A stretch of DNA of 64,000 bases from positions 1 to 64,000 of the forward strand of contig WHTT01000023.1 in assembly GCA_009377605.1 (NCBI GenBank), given 5' to 3'. The notes beneath the pieces are model-generated. The model did no database searches and was not told the origin of the DNA. It worked only from the letters and a program-made list of their open reading frames with translations. Position numbers and translations under genes: made by a program. The stretch comes from Luteitalea sp. (GTDB lineage: Bacteria; Acidobacteriota; Vicinamibacteria; Vicinamibacterales; Vicinamibacteraceae). Positions 1-10,467 of the stretch are shown in pieces. Within the stretch, counting starts at the first letter, position 1, and every line of letters starts with the position of its first letter.

Positions 1-3000
1 GCTTCCAGCCGGTGGGTTCCGCCGAGCGGGAATGCACGGAATACCGAGAGATCCAGGTTCCAGCCGCCACGACCGCGGAATTGGTTCAGGAGTGTGTTCC
101 CGAAGCGGACACCCTCGGGCTGCGTCCAAGCGCTGGGATCGAAGTAGTAGCCCGCCGCACCGATCTCGCCAATTTCGTTCACCTCGCCGACGAGATCCGC
201 CGTTTGCGTGTTGCCGGGTGTATTCAACACGGTGTCGTCTGCCGTGACCGTGAACGGCGAGCCACTGAACGCCGCAAAGATCCCGTTGATCTGCCAGTCG
301 TTGATCAGGGCCTTCGCGAGACCGCCGTGGCCTCCGTCGCTGTGCCACGGAAGCTGATAGACAAACGCCATCTGGAGGACGTGGGGCCGGTCGGTGTCCG
401 CGCGCGCCCAGTTGCGCGCTTGTGCCTCCGGCGTTGGAAGCTCGTACTGGCGCTCGGGATGAGGTCTGAGCGCCATCGACCGGCTATAGGTGTAGTGTCC
501 CTTGAGGAGCAGCCCGTCGGTCAGTGGCCTGGTCACACCAATCTGTAACGCGTGGTACGTCGTCTTCCGATACGGCGCATAAGTGGTGATGTCGAGCTGT
601 CGTCCGTGCGACTGGAAGTAGGGTCGATCCGTCTCCCCGCCGCCGAGCTGCTGCACGTTGTTGATGTTGATCGTCGTGCCTTCTGAAGGCGGGAGACCAT
701 CGACCAGCCTGTTGCCGACATAAGCGACGTCGATTGAGAGGTCGAACGGCAGCCGCCGCTCCAGCGCCACGTTCCATGAGTGCGTCCGTCCCCGATGCGT
801 GGACCCTGGCACCGCCGTCTGCATGCCGACGGTGTTCGGCAGCGGCACGCGGCCGCTGCTCAAGTCCGGGCCTTCCAGCAGCGGTATACCCTGATCGAGG
901 GTTCCGTACCAGCCGAACTGGGACATCTCCGCAGGCGTCTCGAAGCTCCCGTTGAGGACGAGCGGATAGCTGAAGTCTCCGCGGAATGCCTCTTGCGCAG
1001 CCATCCCTCGAGCGTCGAGCGTGCTACCGTAACCGCTCCGAATCACCGTGTCGTCGTCCAGGCGGTAAACCGCGCCGACGCGCGGCGCAAACGCGTCCTT
1101 CGGCGCCTCCAGACCCATGTTCTCTGGATTGCCGCCAACGCCGCCAATCAGGACATCAAGCGTCTCCAAGTCGAGCATCTCGATCTGCCGGTCCGCGCGC
1201 TTCATGATCGGGTAGTACTCCCAACGCATGCCCAGATCCAGCGTGAGATTCTGATTCACCGTCCAGCGATCGCGGAAGAAGAGCGCATGCTGCCACTCGC
1301 GTCCGGTGAACAGCTCGTATTGGTAGCTCTTGCCTGCGGTGCCCACGAGGCCGAGCAGAAACGCTGCGTACTCGTTGTAGAAGTTCGCTGTCTGCGATCC
1401 TGCCCCGAAGGTCCTGGTCGCGTTCTCGGCAAAAACGAAGCTCCCGCGCGGGTTGGCCCGCTCGGGCTGCCAGTTGTCCAGGGTGAGGTGGTTCAGGAAG
1501 TATCCGCCCTTCAGCTCGTGCCTGCCGGCAAGCTTCGTGATGTTGGTGCTGAACGATTGCGTCTTCTCGTCGCGATAGGTCGGGGTCCACGACGGTGTGT
1601 CACCGAGCGCGCTGAACCCCGTCGAGAATTGCGGCATGCCGGCGTAGCGCGGATCCCCACGCCCCTGGTCGTTCGTGCCAGGAATGCCCAGGTCCAGGCC
1701 CAGCATGCCCAAGCCGAAGTCAGGTGAGCTGACGAACTGATCGAAGACCGACGCACCGAACGAGCTGTCCAACAGCAGCGTTGGGGTGAGAGACCAGGTC
1801 TGCCCCGCGGTGACCAGATACACCTTCGTGTCGCCGCCATCGCCATCATTGCTGCCAATCGGGAACGTGAGCAGGTCGTCGACCAGCGCATTCATGTGGC
1901 TGAACTTGCCCCAGATCTGGTGCGCCGCCGTTCGGTTCCAGTTGATCTTCAGGTCGTAGTGGTGGCGATCGGTCGTATTGCGGCGCGTCGTCCGATAGTT
2001 GTCAGTGAGACCGCCCGCGCCCGTGCCTTCGACGTTGGGCAGGGGATACATCGCGAGCAGCTCCTTCGAGATCGGGTGAATCCGATCGGGCGCGATGACA
2101 CTGCCGGGAAACGGCGTGCGGCCCGTGCCAGTAGTAGGATCGCCGCTCATGGGATCATAGATGCGCTGCCGCGTGCCGTCCGCATTCAGCGCGTTGCTGA
2201 AGTCGCCGTTGCGTAGCGCCGGATCCGGCACGTCGTAGAACTCGAACTCCTCGAGCCGGCTGATGTAGCCCTCGTACGATCCGAAGAAGAACAGCCGGTC
2301 GCGGCGGATCGGACCGCCGAGGGTCCCACCGAACGTCTGGCGCTCGATCGGAAGCTTTTCAGGCGCTTCACCGCGGCCGAAGTAATACGGGGTCGCGTTC
2401 AGCGACTCGTTGTTGAAGAACTCGAACGCCGAGCCCTTGAAGTTGTTCGTGCCCGACTTGGTCGTCACGGTAATCGCCACCCCGGCGGTCATCCCTTCTT
2501 CAGCGTCCATGCTGCTCGTCGTGACGTTGACCGTGTCGAATCGTCTCGGCGGGTGGGACGTAAACGTTGTGGTGCGGCAGCCCGACGTTCACGTTCCTGG
2601 CGCCGTCGATCAGCGTGGTGTTGGCGGCGCCACCTTGCCCGTTGACGTTCATGTTCAGTGTACGTTGCGGCGTGTCGGTCTCGGCGTTCTGGAAGGCCGG
2701 CGGCAACGAGCCAGGCACGAGCACCACCAGCGATTGATAGTTTCGGAACTGATTGAGCGGGAGGTTCGTGATTTCCGTGGAGTTCACCTCCGTGCGAACA
2801 TCTGCCTTGTCCGTCTGCAGGAGCTCGGCGGCCGACGTGACGGTGACGCCTTCACTCAACGCACCGACTTCCAGTTTCAGGTTCACGCGGCTGATTTGAC
2901 CGACCGTGACGGGCACGTCGGATCGAGTCGCTTCACGAAACCCCTCGAGGGCGACCTTGACGTCATACGGCCCAGCCAGGACGTTCACGAAGTTGTAGGC

Positions 3001-3222
3001 GCCCCCGGCGTCGGTGGTTGTCTCGCGCGTGAGGTTGGTTGCCTTGTTGACGATCGTCACGGTCGCGCCAGGGATCACCGCCCCTTGCGCATCGACGACG
3101 ACGCCGAGGATGCTGCCGTACAGGAGCTGCGCCGACACGCGCTCTGCCGCAAGAAGGAAAACGGACAGCCCAATGACGACCAGACAGAAACGCGACCGGA
3201 ACGGACCCGAGTGATCCCTCAC
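1..3222 (-). CDS. TonB-dependent receptor (Oar-like), frameshifted, C-terminus beyond the window edge
   Basis: Outer-membrane TonB-dependent receptor of the Acidobacteria type. The first 24 or so residues form a signal peptide ending near VSAQ. A carboxypeptidase-regulatory-like domain follows (GSILGVVVDAQGAVIPGATV), then a plug-like region (EITNLPLNQFRN). This frame, starting at 3222, is open only to 2500. From about position 2541 leftward homology continues in a different frame, with VTTKSGTNNFKG, FGGTLGGPIRRDRLFFFG and a long barrel reading open to position 1. The junction needs one base removed near 2535-2544, so it is either a real frameshift mutation or a sequencing error. I checked the C-terminal frame at positions 2457, 1893 and 3 and it is continuous. 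The gene end lies outside the window. A propeller kinase lies upstream on the same strand. The transported substrate cannot be inferred. Confidence 0.85.
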
Positions 3223-3396
3223 AGCTCACCTCCTCACCTGAGACGTCCGGATTGTAGCAAGAACGGATCCGCTCTATCCCCTACATGAGTGGGGGGTAGC
3301 TGGCTGAGCAAACAACGGGGTACGCGCAGTTCCGGGCGGCTACCCAACCGTTGGCGCTGAGGGACATCTATGTCGGAGGCCGCGTTTGGTCCCGCA

Positions 3397-6300
3397 TTAC
3401 TGCGGAGATGTCGCTCGACGTGGCGGCGCCGGCATAGCGTCGTCCCTCGAGCGTGCGGGTGGCTCTGCCGTCACCGCAGCAGACGGTGTGACCGCCCCGG
3501 GATCTGCGGTCTTGGTTTTGGAGGAGATGTGGAGCTTCTCCCGACGGCCGCCTTTGTGAAGGGCGCCCCGGCGGCGGCCGTGCCGCCGGATCGGGACCGT
3601 GACCTTGACGCAGGTCCCGGTGCCAGGGGAGGAGGCCACCTCGAGCTCACCATCGAGCGCCCGGGCGCGCCGCTCCATGCTCGTCAGGCCGTTGCCTTCA
3701 CATGCCTCCTGCTCGAGACAAAACCCCTTGCCATCGTCCCGAATCGCTAACGCAACGCTCCCCGCGTGGATGCGAAGGTCGATCTCGGCCGTTGTGCAGG
3801 CTGCATGGCGGATGACGTTGTTGACCGCTTCCTTGAAGATCAGGAACAGCTCGCGGCGGACGTCGGTGCTGAGCGGGAGGTCCTCGTCCGACGCCGGGGC
3901 GACGAAGCGCAGCGCAATCTCGCGCGCCGTGAACACGTCGCTGGCGAAGCGCCGCATGCGCAGCACGAGATCGTGGAGTCGGTCCTTGGTGGGATCGATC
4001 GCCCATACGATGTCACTCATCGCGTCGACCGATTCTTGAGAGATGTTGGCGATGGACGATAGCCGCTCGGCAACCTCGGGGGACTTCTGCGCCACCTGCT
4101 GCGACGTGACACCGCTCAAGAGCGCGACCTTGGAGAGGTTCGAGCCAATATCGTCGTGCAGATCCGTCGCGATGCGCACGCGGACGCGTTCGAGCTCGAC
4201 TAGCCGCGACACGCGATAGCGGTGAACGACCACAGCCAGCGCAGCGATGGCCAGCGCACCCAGCACGAGGAACCACCAGCGGAGCCAGATGGGCGGGAGG
4301 ATACGGAAGGTCACCGACGCCGGCCGCGCGCTTACGACGCCGTCTGCCGTGACCGCGCGGGTGAGAAATCGATAGCTTCCAGGCGCGAGCCGTGCGTACC
4401 GCACGCTTCGCCGGTCTGTCGGCGGGCTCCACTCTTCGTCGGCGCCTTCGAGCTTGTACTGGTAGCGAACCTGACCGCCCGTCCGGAAGCTCGATCCCAC
4501 GACGTCAATCTGCAATGGCCCCGCGCCTGGGATCACCCCGAGCACGACGGCGGCCTCGCCAAGTACGCTCAGCGGTACGGCGCGATCATCGACAAGGGTG
4601 CGATCGATAGCGACCGCTGGTGCCCTCGTGGGCGGGTCGGGCGTGGGAACGTAGCGCGTCAAGCCGCTCGACGCGCTGCCGAACCACAATGCGCCGCGTC
4701 GATCGCGAAACGCGTTCGCAACTTCGTCGGAAGCCAAGCCATCTGACTCGGTGTATCGCCTGATGTGACCAGTGGTTGGATTCAGGCGGTTCACGCCCTG
4801 CGCGGTGGCGAAGTAGATGCGCCCAAAGGTATCTTCAGTGACATCGTACACTTGATTCGTGGTGAGTCCCTGCGCAGTCGTGTATCGCGTGCCTCGGAGC
4901 GGCACCCCATCAGGCCGATCAATTCGAAGAACGCCACCGATATTGCCCGCCACCCACAGTCGACCCGAGCGGTCGACATAAAGCGACGTGTATCCCGCAG
5001 GAATGCCATGACGCTGACCAAACACTGTGAAGCGGCCGTTGCGGTATCGGACCAAGCCGCCGGCGCGCAACCCGACCCAGAGCGTTCCCGAATGGTCCTC
5101 GGCAAAGTTCATTGGGGTGTCAAACGCTGGTAACCCATCGGCATCTGAGTAGATCACCAGGCGGTCAGTCGTGCGTTCCCATCGAGCCAGGACCCGATGG
5201 CCGACCTGGAAAGGGCTAATCCAGATGTCGCCCCTGGCATCCTCGTACAGCTGCGTGACGTCGTCGTTGGGCAGCCCGTCCCGAGTGTCGTAACTTCGCA
5301 GCGGGCGCGTCTGAGGCAGATCTGCTAGCCGAGCACTGGCTGGGAAGCGATGCAACCCATGGCTGGTGGCCACCCACCACTGACCGGTGCGATCCTCCAG
5401 AATGTCGCGCTGTTCCCACGACTGTCGCCCGGTCACGACGAACCGATCGCCGTCAAGGCAACCCAGGAACGCGCCTAGCGCGCGCGCGCACAGCCGGCCG
5501 TCACGAGTCTCGAAGAGCGGACCTCGCAGGCCACTAGCACCTTGCGGCTCGGTGAAGGGTTGAAAGCCGTTTCGTGCGAATCGCATGGCGCCATTGGCCA
5601 ACGTCCCAGCCCATATATGACCGTCGTCATCTTGGATCACCCCTGCCACGTCGCTCCAACTCAAGAGAAACGGGATCTCGTGCGACCGGAAAGTCCGGCC
5701 ATCGAACTCGACGAGCCGGTTGAAGCCCGATATCCACACGTGGCCATCACGGGCGAGCGCCAATGCGAACACCGCTGTCGGAATGTGATGAACCCCGCCG
5801 CTCCACGTCTGCGCCTCCCCGGGCCTCGTTGGAAGCACGATGGCACCGTCCTTCGCAGATCGATCCCCCACCCGAAGTGTGACAAGGTCGTTCTTGACGT
5901 TGAGTGATGCGGCCGGCTCCGGCATGATTACACTCAGGCCGTGGTCGTGTCCGATCCAAAGCCGACCCGCCGCGTCCCGCGTCAACGCCCATACATGACC
6001 GATGTCCGCTGGCCAGCGATAGCGCACGAGGTCGCCATCCGGCAGTCGTCGCGTAAGCCCAGCGCCACTTCCAATCCACAGACTTCCTTCCCGATCCTCA
6101 ACCAAGGCGAACACACGTATCGACCAGTCTCGTGGCCGCTCGACGAGTGACACGCGAGTAGGTCGCAATGGCTCCCGCAAGTCATTCAGCACGAAGAGTC
6201 CGCCGTCGGTCCCCACCCACACTTGGCCCTGTCGATCCTCGAGGAGTACGTTCACGCGGTTGCTCTGCGCCTGCTCGCTGACGGGATGGGCGCGGAATCG

Positions 6301-6741
6301 CCAGGCATGCGTGCCTGAGGGCGGAGCGGAGCGTTGACGCGATCTCGCCGCGTCCGGCCGCGACGAAACGTCGAACGTGATGACGCCGACACCGTTGCTT
6401 GCGATGAGATATCGCCCGTCACGTGTAATAAGCAGGTCGTTGACGACGGAGAACGGGAGTCCCTGGTCAGGGCCGTACGTTGTGAATCGGCTACCGTCGA
6501 AACGACTCACACCGTTGGCAGTGCAAAACCAAAGAAAGCCTTTCGGGTCACGGACGATGCGGAGAACCCGGTTGGATGCCACACCCTGTGCGCGGGAGAA
6601 CGTGCGCATCGGTAGGCCTTCAGCCGTGCTGCCAGTGGGCAGGAGCAGCAGGACGAGGAGTGAGCAGGCGAACGGCACCCAAAGCAGACCGAGGCCGTAG
6701 CTGCGCCGTAGCGCCGGGAGATGGCGTGCGGACAGGACCAT
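3397..6741 (-). CDS. Two-component-regulator-propeller sensor histidine kinase (HisKA_3)
   Basis: Large hybrid-like sensor of about 1114 residues. An N-terminal hydrophobic segment (LLWVPFACSLLVLLLL) exports a periplasmic beta-propeller built of repeated Reg_prop blades of the type DREGSLWIGSGAGLTR, AAGRLWIGHDHGL and RRGALWFGSASSGLTRY. A Y_Y_Y domain (VRYQYKLEGADEEW) follows, then one transmembrane helix (WFLVLGALAIAALAVVV) and a NarL-partner type HisKA_3 domain with DLHDDIGSNLSK (phospho-accepting His about residue 862). The HATPase_c has NNVIRHA and DDGKGF. I prefer the ATG at 6741, preceded by AAAGGG, over a GTG at 6777. No LuxR-type response regulator is adjacent, although such kinases usually have one, so the partner is elsewhere. 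After the kinase core there is an extra basic, Ala/Pro-rich tail of about 60 residues. The downstream neighbour on the same strand is a TonB receptor, which hints at nutrient sensing. Confidence 0.9.
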   Translation of the reverse strand: MVLSARHLPALRRSYGLGLLWVPFACSLLVLLLLPTGSTAEGLPMRTFSRAQGVASNRVLRIVRDPKGFLWFCTANGVSRFDGSRFTTYGPDQGLPFSVVNDLLITRDGRYLIASNGVGVITFDVSSRPDAARSRQRSAPPSGTHAWRFRAHPVSEQAQSNRVNVLLEDRQGQVWVGTDGGLFVLNDLREPLRPTRVSLVERPRDWSIRVFALVEDREGSLWIGSGAGLTRRLPDGDLVRYRWPADIGHVWALTRDAAGRLWIGHDHGLSVIMPEPAASLNVKNDLVTLRVGDRSAKDGAIVLPTRPGEAQTWSGGVHHIPTAVFALALARDGHVWISGFNRLVEFDGRTFRSHEIPFLLSWSDVAGVIQDDDGHIWAGTLANGAMRFARNGFQPFTEPQGASGLRGPLFETRDGRLCARALGAFLGCLDGDRFVVTGRQSWEQRDILEDRTGQWWVATSHGLHRFPASARLADLPQTRPLRSYDTRDGLPNDDVTQLYEDARGDIWISPFQVGHRVLARWERTTDRLVIYSDADGLPAFDTPMNFAEDHSGTLWVGLRAGGLVRYRNGRFTVFGQRHGIPAGYTSLYVDRSGRLWVAGNIGGVLRIDRPDGVPLRGTRYTTAQGLTTNQVYDVTEDTFGRIYFATAQGVNRLNPTTGHIRRYTESDGLASDEVANAFRDRRGALWFGSASSGLTRYVPTPDPPTRAPAVAIDRTLVDDRAVPLSVLGEAAVVLGVIPGAGPLQIDVVGSSFRTGGQVRYQYKLEGADEEWSPPTDRRSVRYARLAPGSYRFLTRAVTADGVVSARPASVTFRILPPIWLRWWFLVLGALAIAALAVVVHRYRVSRLVELERVRVRIATDLHDDIGSNLSKVALLSGVTSQQVAQKSPEVAERLSSIANISQESVDAMSDIVWAIDPTKDRLHDLVLRMRRFASDVFTAREIALRFVAPASDEDLPLSTDVRRELFLIFKEAVNNVIRHAACTTAEIDLRIHAGSVALAIRDDGKGFCLEQEACEGNGLTSMERRARALDGELEVASSPGTGTCVKVTVPIRRHGRRRGALHKGGRREKLHISSKTKTADPGAVTPSAAVTAEPPARSRDDAMPAPPRRATSPQ

Positions 6742-7045
6742 GGTTGCACCCTTTAGTATGAGAACGCCCGGGCTCACCGATCCGAACAGGCGTAAGCTCA
6801 GAAATTGCGAAAGCTCAGCCGATAACTGCTTTGTGTTCTGATGTAAAGCAGAGCTGCTCGTCTATAGCAGAGATACAGTGCGTCCGCACCAAGATACATA
6901 TCCTGCTGGCGGGCGGGTGGCTGGGTGGGCAGAACCGTGCTTCCGCGGCGGCGCTGCGCTGTCGCAAAGACCAGCCGCAGCACCGCGAAGGGTCCACAGT
7001 ATGACGTTTCGAGGGTACCGTACGTTCTGCAGTGCCGTCCGTTCT
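6742..7045. other. Intergenic stretch upstream of the propeller kinase
   Basis: About 300 bases between the BON-protein stop and the kinase start. The part nearest the kinase (6790-6900) is visibly more AT-rich than its surroundings and is the likely minus-strand promoter region, but I see no convincing -35/-10 pair. No repeat element or conserved RNA was recognised. Confidence 0.4.
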
Positions 7046-7615
7046 CTACCTTTCGATGCCGTTCCGGGTGAGCGCCGTGCGCATCTCGGCATCGGTCTTC
7101 AGCTCGTTCTTCACCGAAAACGCGCTCGAGGAGCTTGCCAGCGATTGCGCCAACATGCGGTCCACGTCACTCTGCACGACCCCCGTCAGCGTTACCTGCC
7201 CGCGGCTCACGACGATGTGAATCGGCGGGTTGGGCTGCGTGGCGTACTGCCAAAACGACGGGTTGCCGTAGATGGCGCGCGCGATGCGGAAGCGCAGGTC
7301 GTCGTCGAACTGCGAGACCGGCAGCACGGTGATCTCGTTGCGCACGCTGCGAACGCCGTCAACCTTCGCGACAAGCCGCTCGATGTCCTTGACCTTGTAC
7401 GGCATGGTAACGCTGCCGCTGAGCGTGACGACGCCATCGTCAACGGCCGCGCGGATATCGTCGAATACCGTGAAGTAGACGTAGTTGTTGGCTACCGCCG
7501 CCGCATCCCGAAAGATGCGCGCATCAGTGCGTGCGTCGGCGTACAGGGGAACCGCACCAAGAAGGATGCCCATCAGGCCTACAGATATGAAGTATCGAAC
7601 AAACCGTCTTGCCAT
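7046..7615 (-). CDS. BON-domain periplasmic protein (two BON domains)
   Basis: Small exported protein of about 189 residues. I choose the ATG at 7615 (MARRFVRYFISVGLMG), which gives a compact signal peptide; an upstream in-frame start at 7663 would add 16 low-complexity residues. Two BON domains follow. The first spans about residues 40-105 (AAVDDGVVTLSGSV, VDGVRSVRNEITV). The second spans about 110-175 (VVSRGQVTLTGVVQS, VFSVKNEL-like ending). BON domains bind phospholipid surfaces and stabilise the envelope during osmotic or other stress (OsmY family). The protein stands alone between a kinase and a ZIP transporter, with a repeat-rich spacer upstream. Confidence 0.85.
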   Translation of the reverse strand: MARRFVRYFISVGLMGILLGAVPLYADARTDARIFRDAAAVANNYVYFTVFDDIRAAVDDGVVTLSGSVTMPYKVKDIERLVAKVDGVRSVRNEITVLPVSQFDDDLRFRIARAIYGNPSFWQYATQPNPPIHIVVSRGQVTLTGVVQSDVDRMLAQSLASSSSAFSVKNELKTDAEMRTALTRNGIER

Positions 7616-7685
7616 GATTGTTAGCGCTGTCGGTCGCGGGCCTCGTCCAGCGCCCTCCAACATCCCTGGAATATCAAAGGTCGTG

Positions 7686-7825
7686 CCAACGAGACAGGCG
7701 TCAGGCGTCAGGGATCAGGGATCAGCAGGCGTCAGGGGGGCAGGAAACAGGCATCAGTAGGGGCAGATCAGGGGACACTGGGAGGCGTGACGCCTGATGC
7801 CTGCTGGCCCCTGACCCTGACGCCT
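7686..7825. repeat. Low-complexity inverted spacer, GTCAGG-type
   Basis: The left half repeats words such as CAGGCGTCAGGG and GGGATCAGGGATCAG. The right half carries the complementary words GACGCCTGATGCCTG and CCCTGACCCTGACGCC. The two halves could pair into a long imperfect hairpin between the ZIP and BON genes. Confidence 0.75.
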
Positions 7826-7828
7826 ATC

Positions 7829-8578
7829 TCAATGGGTGAGGCGTTCGAGCAGAATTAGCGTTCCAAGTCCGGCGCCAATCAAGATGACCTGGGCGACAGG
7901 ATGCACTGCCACGTGTCCGCGGTGGAGGCTCGGGATGAGGTCGGCCATGGCCACGTAGAGGAAGCTCCCGGCCGAAAAGGAAAGCACGTACGGGAGGACG
8001 GTCGGGATCGGTCCGAGCGCGAAGTACACGCTCAACGCTCCGAGCATTCCCGTCGCACCAGAAGCGAGGTTCAGGGTGAACGCGCGCCGCTTCGAGAAGC
8101 CAGCCCCGAGCAGAATCGCGAGGTCGCCCAGCTCCTGCGGGAGCTCGTGGGCGGCAGCGGCAATGGCGGTCGTGACCCCCAGGGCGGGTGAGGTGAGAAC
8201 GGCGGCGCTGATGATCGCCCCGTCGACGAACGTGTGAAAGGCGTCGCCCACGATGACCAAGGATGCGGCACTGGAATGGTTGGACGTGTGGGCCGGTTCG
8301 TGAGAATGCCGCCAGAGCAGCAGTTTCTCGAGGATGAAGAACGTGAGAATGCCGGCAACGAGCGAGCCGAACACCTCGGTGGGGGGGAGCACTTCGAGCG
8401 CTTCAGGAACCAGTCCCAGTAGCGCCAGGCCAAGCAGCGTTCCAACAGCGTAGCTAACCAACCACGAGACGAGGCGATCGCGAACGCGACCGTCGAACAG
8501 AAACAGGATCGAAGCGACCAGCGCACCTGCGAGACTACCAAGGGCGCTGAGAAGCAGCGCAAAGACGAGTAAGGGCAC
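7829..8578 (-). CDS. ZIP family divalent metal transporter
   Basis: Integral membrane protein of 249 residues with about eight hydrophobic helices, the usual size of bacterial ZIP (ZupT-like) transporters. The two signature metal-site helices are readable: GDAFHTFVDG (TM4, His and Asp) and AAHELPQELGD (TM5, HExPxE). A short His-rich loop (HSHEPAHTSNHSS) lies between TM3 and TM4, as is typical for Zn or other divalent cation import. The gene follows the VWFA gene on the same strand after only 26 bases, so it may be co-transcribed, although the functions are not obviously linked. Metal specificity cannot be read from the sequence. Confidence 0.92.
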   Translation of the reverse strand: MPLLVFALLLSALGSLAGALVASILFLFDGRVRDRLVSWLVSYAVGTLLGLALLGLVPEALEVLPPTEVFGSLVAGILTFFILEKLLLWRHSHEPAHTSNHSSAASLVIVGDAFHTFVDGAIISAAVLTSPALGVTTAIAAAAHELPQELGDLAILLGAGFSKRRAFTLNLASGATGMLGALSVYFALGPIPTVLPYVLSFSAGSFLYVAMADLIPSLHRGHVAVHPVAQVILIGAGLGTLILLERLTH

Positions 8579-8604
8579 GCGGGGATATTAGCAGGCGTCA
8601 GGGG

Positions 8605-9660
8605 TCACGATGCAGCAAGATAGCCTCGCCTGGCCCGCACGGTGTGGCCACGCTTGTCGACCTCGACCCGAATCGTGTGCCACTTACCATCCTTCTCGCT
8701 TCGCGGCGGCGCGTATGCAAGCAAGTACTGCCGGCTCAACTCGTCGGCGATGCTCGCCACTGCCGGATCGATGTCATCGAACTCCGAGACGATTTCCGTG
8801 CGTCCGCCCGTCTGGTCGGCGAACTCGCGCAGCGCGCGCACGTTCAGGCCGTAGTCGCCTCGCATAACCCGTCCCCGCGGCATGGTGGGCGGCCGTCTCG
8901 TTGGCGGCCACTGCGGCCTGCCGCCCGGCACTGGAAAGGGTCGACCGATCGGCGGGAACTGTTGACCGCCGCCACCGCCACCCATCAACGTGAAGCTCGA
9001 ACCGCCGTTGCCCTCGATGCCAATCGCATAAACGAGCACCTCACTTTGCTGGATGAGCGTCTTGAGGTCGCCGACGCTGGTGTGGCTGGTCGTGTCGTTT
9101 CCGTCGGAGAGGACCACGACTGCCTTCTTGCGATTCCGGCCGCTCTGCGCTTTCTCGACTGCATCGCTGACTCCATCGTAGAGCGCCGTTCCGCCCTGCG
9201 GCCGAAGCTGGCGTAGCGCCTCACGCAATGACGCGCGATCTCGCGACCAGTCGTGCAGCTCCTCCACCTGATCTCCGAATATCGAGATGAAGACCTCGTC
9301 ATCCGGACCGAGGCGCTCGAGAAAGCGTGCCAGCGCCCGTCGCGCGGCGACAATCTTCTCTCCCGCCATGCTGTTGCTCGTATCGACCACGAGCCCCAGG
9401 CTCACCGGAACACGCTCGGCGGAGAAATGCGTGATGGTCTGGGCTTCGTCGTCCTCGAAGACAGTGAAGTCTTCCTTGCGTAGGCCAGAGACGAACCGGC
9501 CGTCGCCGTCCGTCACGGTGGCGGTGACGTTGATCAGCTCGACGCCGCTGCGGAACCGAAAACGCTCATCCGGCTCTTGCTGTGCGGCCACCGTCCCAGA
9601 CGAGACCGGCCCGGCAAGCACGGCGAGGACGGCCACTGACCTAAAGGTCCGGCGTGTCAT
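8605..9660 (-). CDS. VWFA-related Acidobacterial domain protein, secreted
   Basis: Exported protein of 351 residues with signal peptide (VAVLAVLAGPVSSGTVAAQ). The von Willebrand factor A domain begins around residue 90. It has a MIDAS motif DTSNSMAG (DxSxS) and the second metal-site elements GGTALYDGV and VVLSDGNDTT. Upstream lies the Acidobacteria-specific lead-in VNVTATVTDGDGRFVSGLRKEDFTVFEDD-type module (residues about 45-75). A Gly/Pro-rich insert sits near residues 225-265. The start overlaps the stop of the upstream 264-residue gene by four bases (ATGA), indicating translational coupling. Such proteins are abundant in Acidobacteria; their role is thought to be surface protein-protein contact, which is inference. 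Confidence 0.9.
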   Translation of the reverse strand: MTRRTFRSVAVLAVLAGPVSSGTVAAQQEPDERFRFRSGVELINVTATVTDGDGRFVSGLRKEDFTVFEDDEAQTITHFSAERVPVSLGLVVDTSNSMAGEKIVAARRALARFLERLGPDDEVFISIFGDQVEELHDWSRDRASLREALRQLRPQGGTALYDGVSDAVEKAQSGRNRKKAVVVLSDGNDTTSHTSVGDLKTLIQQSEVLVYAIGIEGNGGSSFTLMGGGGGGQQFPPIGRPFPVPGGRPQWPPTRRPPTMPRGRVMRGDYGLNVRALREFADQTGGRTEIVSEFDDIDPAVASIADELSRQYLLAYAPPRSEKDGKWHTIRVEVDKRGHTVRARRGYLAAS

Positions 9661-10451
9661 GGCGCTCCTCCTGCGCGGCGAAGATCGACATGCGGCGCCG
9701 CGCTGCCGTTATTCTGCCGGAAGCTCACACGCAAGCGGCTCGCCCCGGCAGGCAGTGATGCGCGCACCGTGAAAGGCGCCTCGGTGCCAGGTGCGAGCGA
9801 TGACAGTTGGTCCGGCGCGCCCGTGTGCCGCAGCGGCCGGCCCTGTGTATCGAAGAAGAATACAACCGCAGTAATCCCACGGCGCACATCCGCATCCGCA
9901 GGATTGCGCACGACACCGCTCACGACGACGGTGTCACGCTCCTGCTCGTGCTCGAGCGAGAGCAGCTCCAGCGGCGCAGAGGCCGCAGCGGTTGCGGCTG
10001 GCTGGCGGGCTCCTGATGACGACGATAACGCCGAAACCGCGACGAGACCACCGCCGAGCAGCACCGCAACCCCGACCACGAGCGCCCACAGCGGGACGGG
10101 CCGCGCCGCGCCAGGCGCAGTCTGCTGAGCGAAGAGAGTGGACACCAGCACTTTTTCGTCGTGCACGAATGTCTCTGGGTCGTCAGTGGGCGAGATCGGG
10201 CTGGATGCTCCAGCGGTCTCTGCTGGCACGGGAGGCGCGGCGTGCGGCTCGCGGCCAGGTTCGCGCGTCGAGCCATCCGCGTGACCCGGCGAGACAGCTT
10301 CCGAGGAGCCATGCGATGGCAGGGCCCCGATCTCCGCCATCAACACAGCCACGCGGGCGTCGGAGCGCCGCTGTGCCTCCTGTGTGACGCGCCACGCGAG
10401 CACCGCCGCGGCAACCGCCGCCGCGAGTGAGAGGAGGGTGATGAGCAGCAT
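9657..10451 (-). CDS. Hypothetical membrane protein with C-terminal beta-sandwich-like domain
   Basis: 264 residues with two transmembrane segments: residues 1-20 (LITLLSLAAAVAAAVLAW) and about 122-145 (LWALVVGVAVLLGGGLVAVSAL). The linker between them is Pro/Ala/Ser rich and the C-terminal domain extracytoplasmic (TVVVSGVVRNPADADVRR, AVVFFFDTQGRPL). That last part resembles FxLYD-type domains, which describe non-covalent beta sandwiches in bacterial envelope proteins; this is a pattern resemblance only. It is sandwiched between the TonB-like gene (16 bases) and the VWFA gene (4-base overlap), so the three form one transcription unit. Function unknown. Confidence 0.75.
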   Translation of the reverse strand: MLLITLLSLAAAVAAAVLAWRVTQEAQRRSDARVAVLMAEIGALPSHGSSEAVSPGHADGSTREPGREPHAAPPVPAETAGASSPISPTDDPETFVHDEKVLVSTLFAQQTAPGAARPVPLWALVVGVAVLLGGGLVAVSALSSSSGARQPAATAAASAPLELLSLEHEQERDTVVVSGVVRNPADADVRRGITAVVFFFDTQGRPLRHTGAPDQLSSLAPGTEAPFTVRASLPAGASRLRVSFRQNNGSAAPHVDLRRAGGAP

Positions 10452-10467
10452 CGTGTTGATCCGAGCG

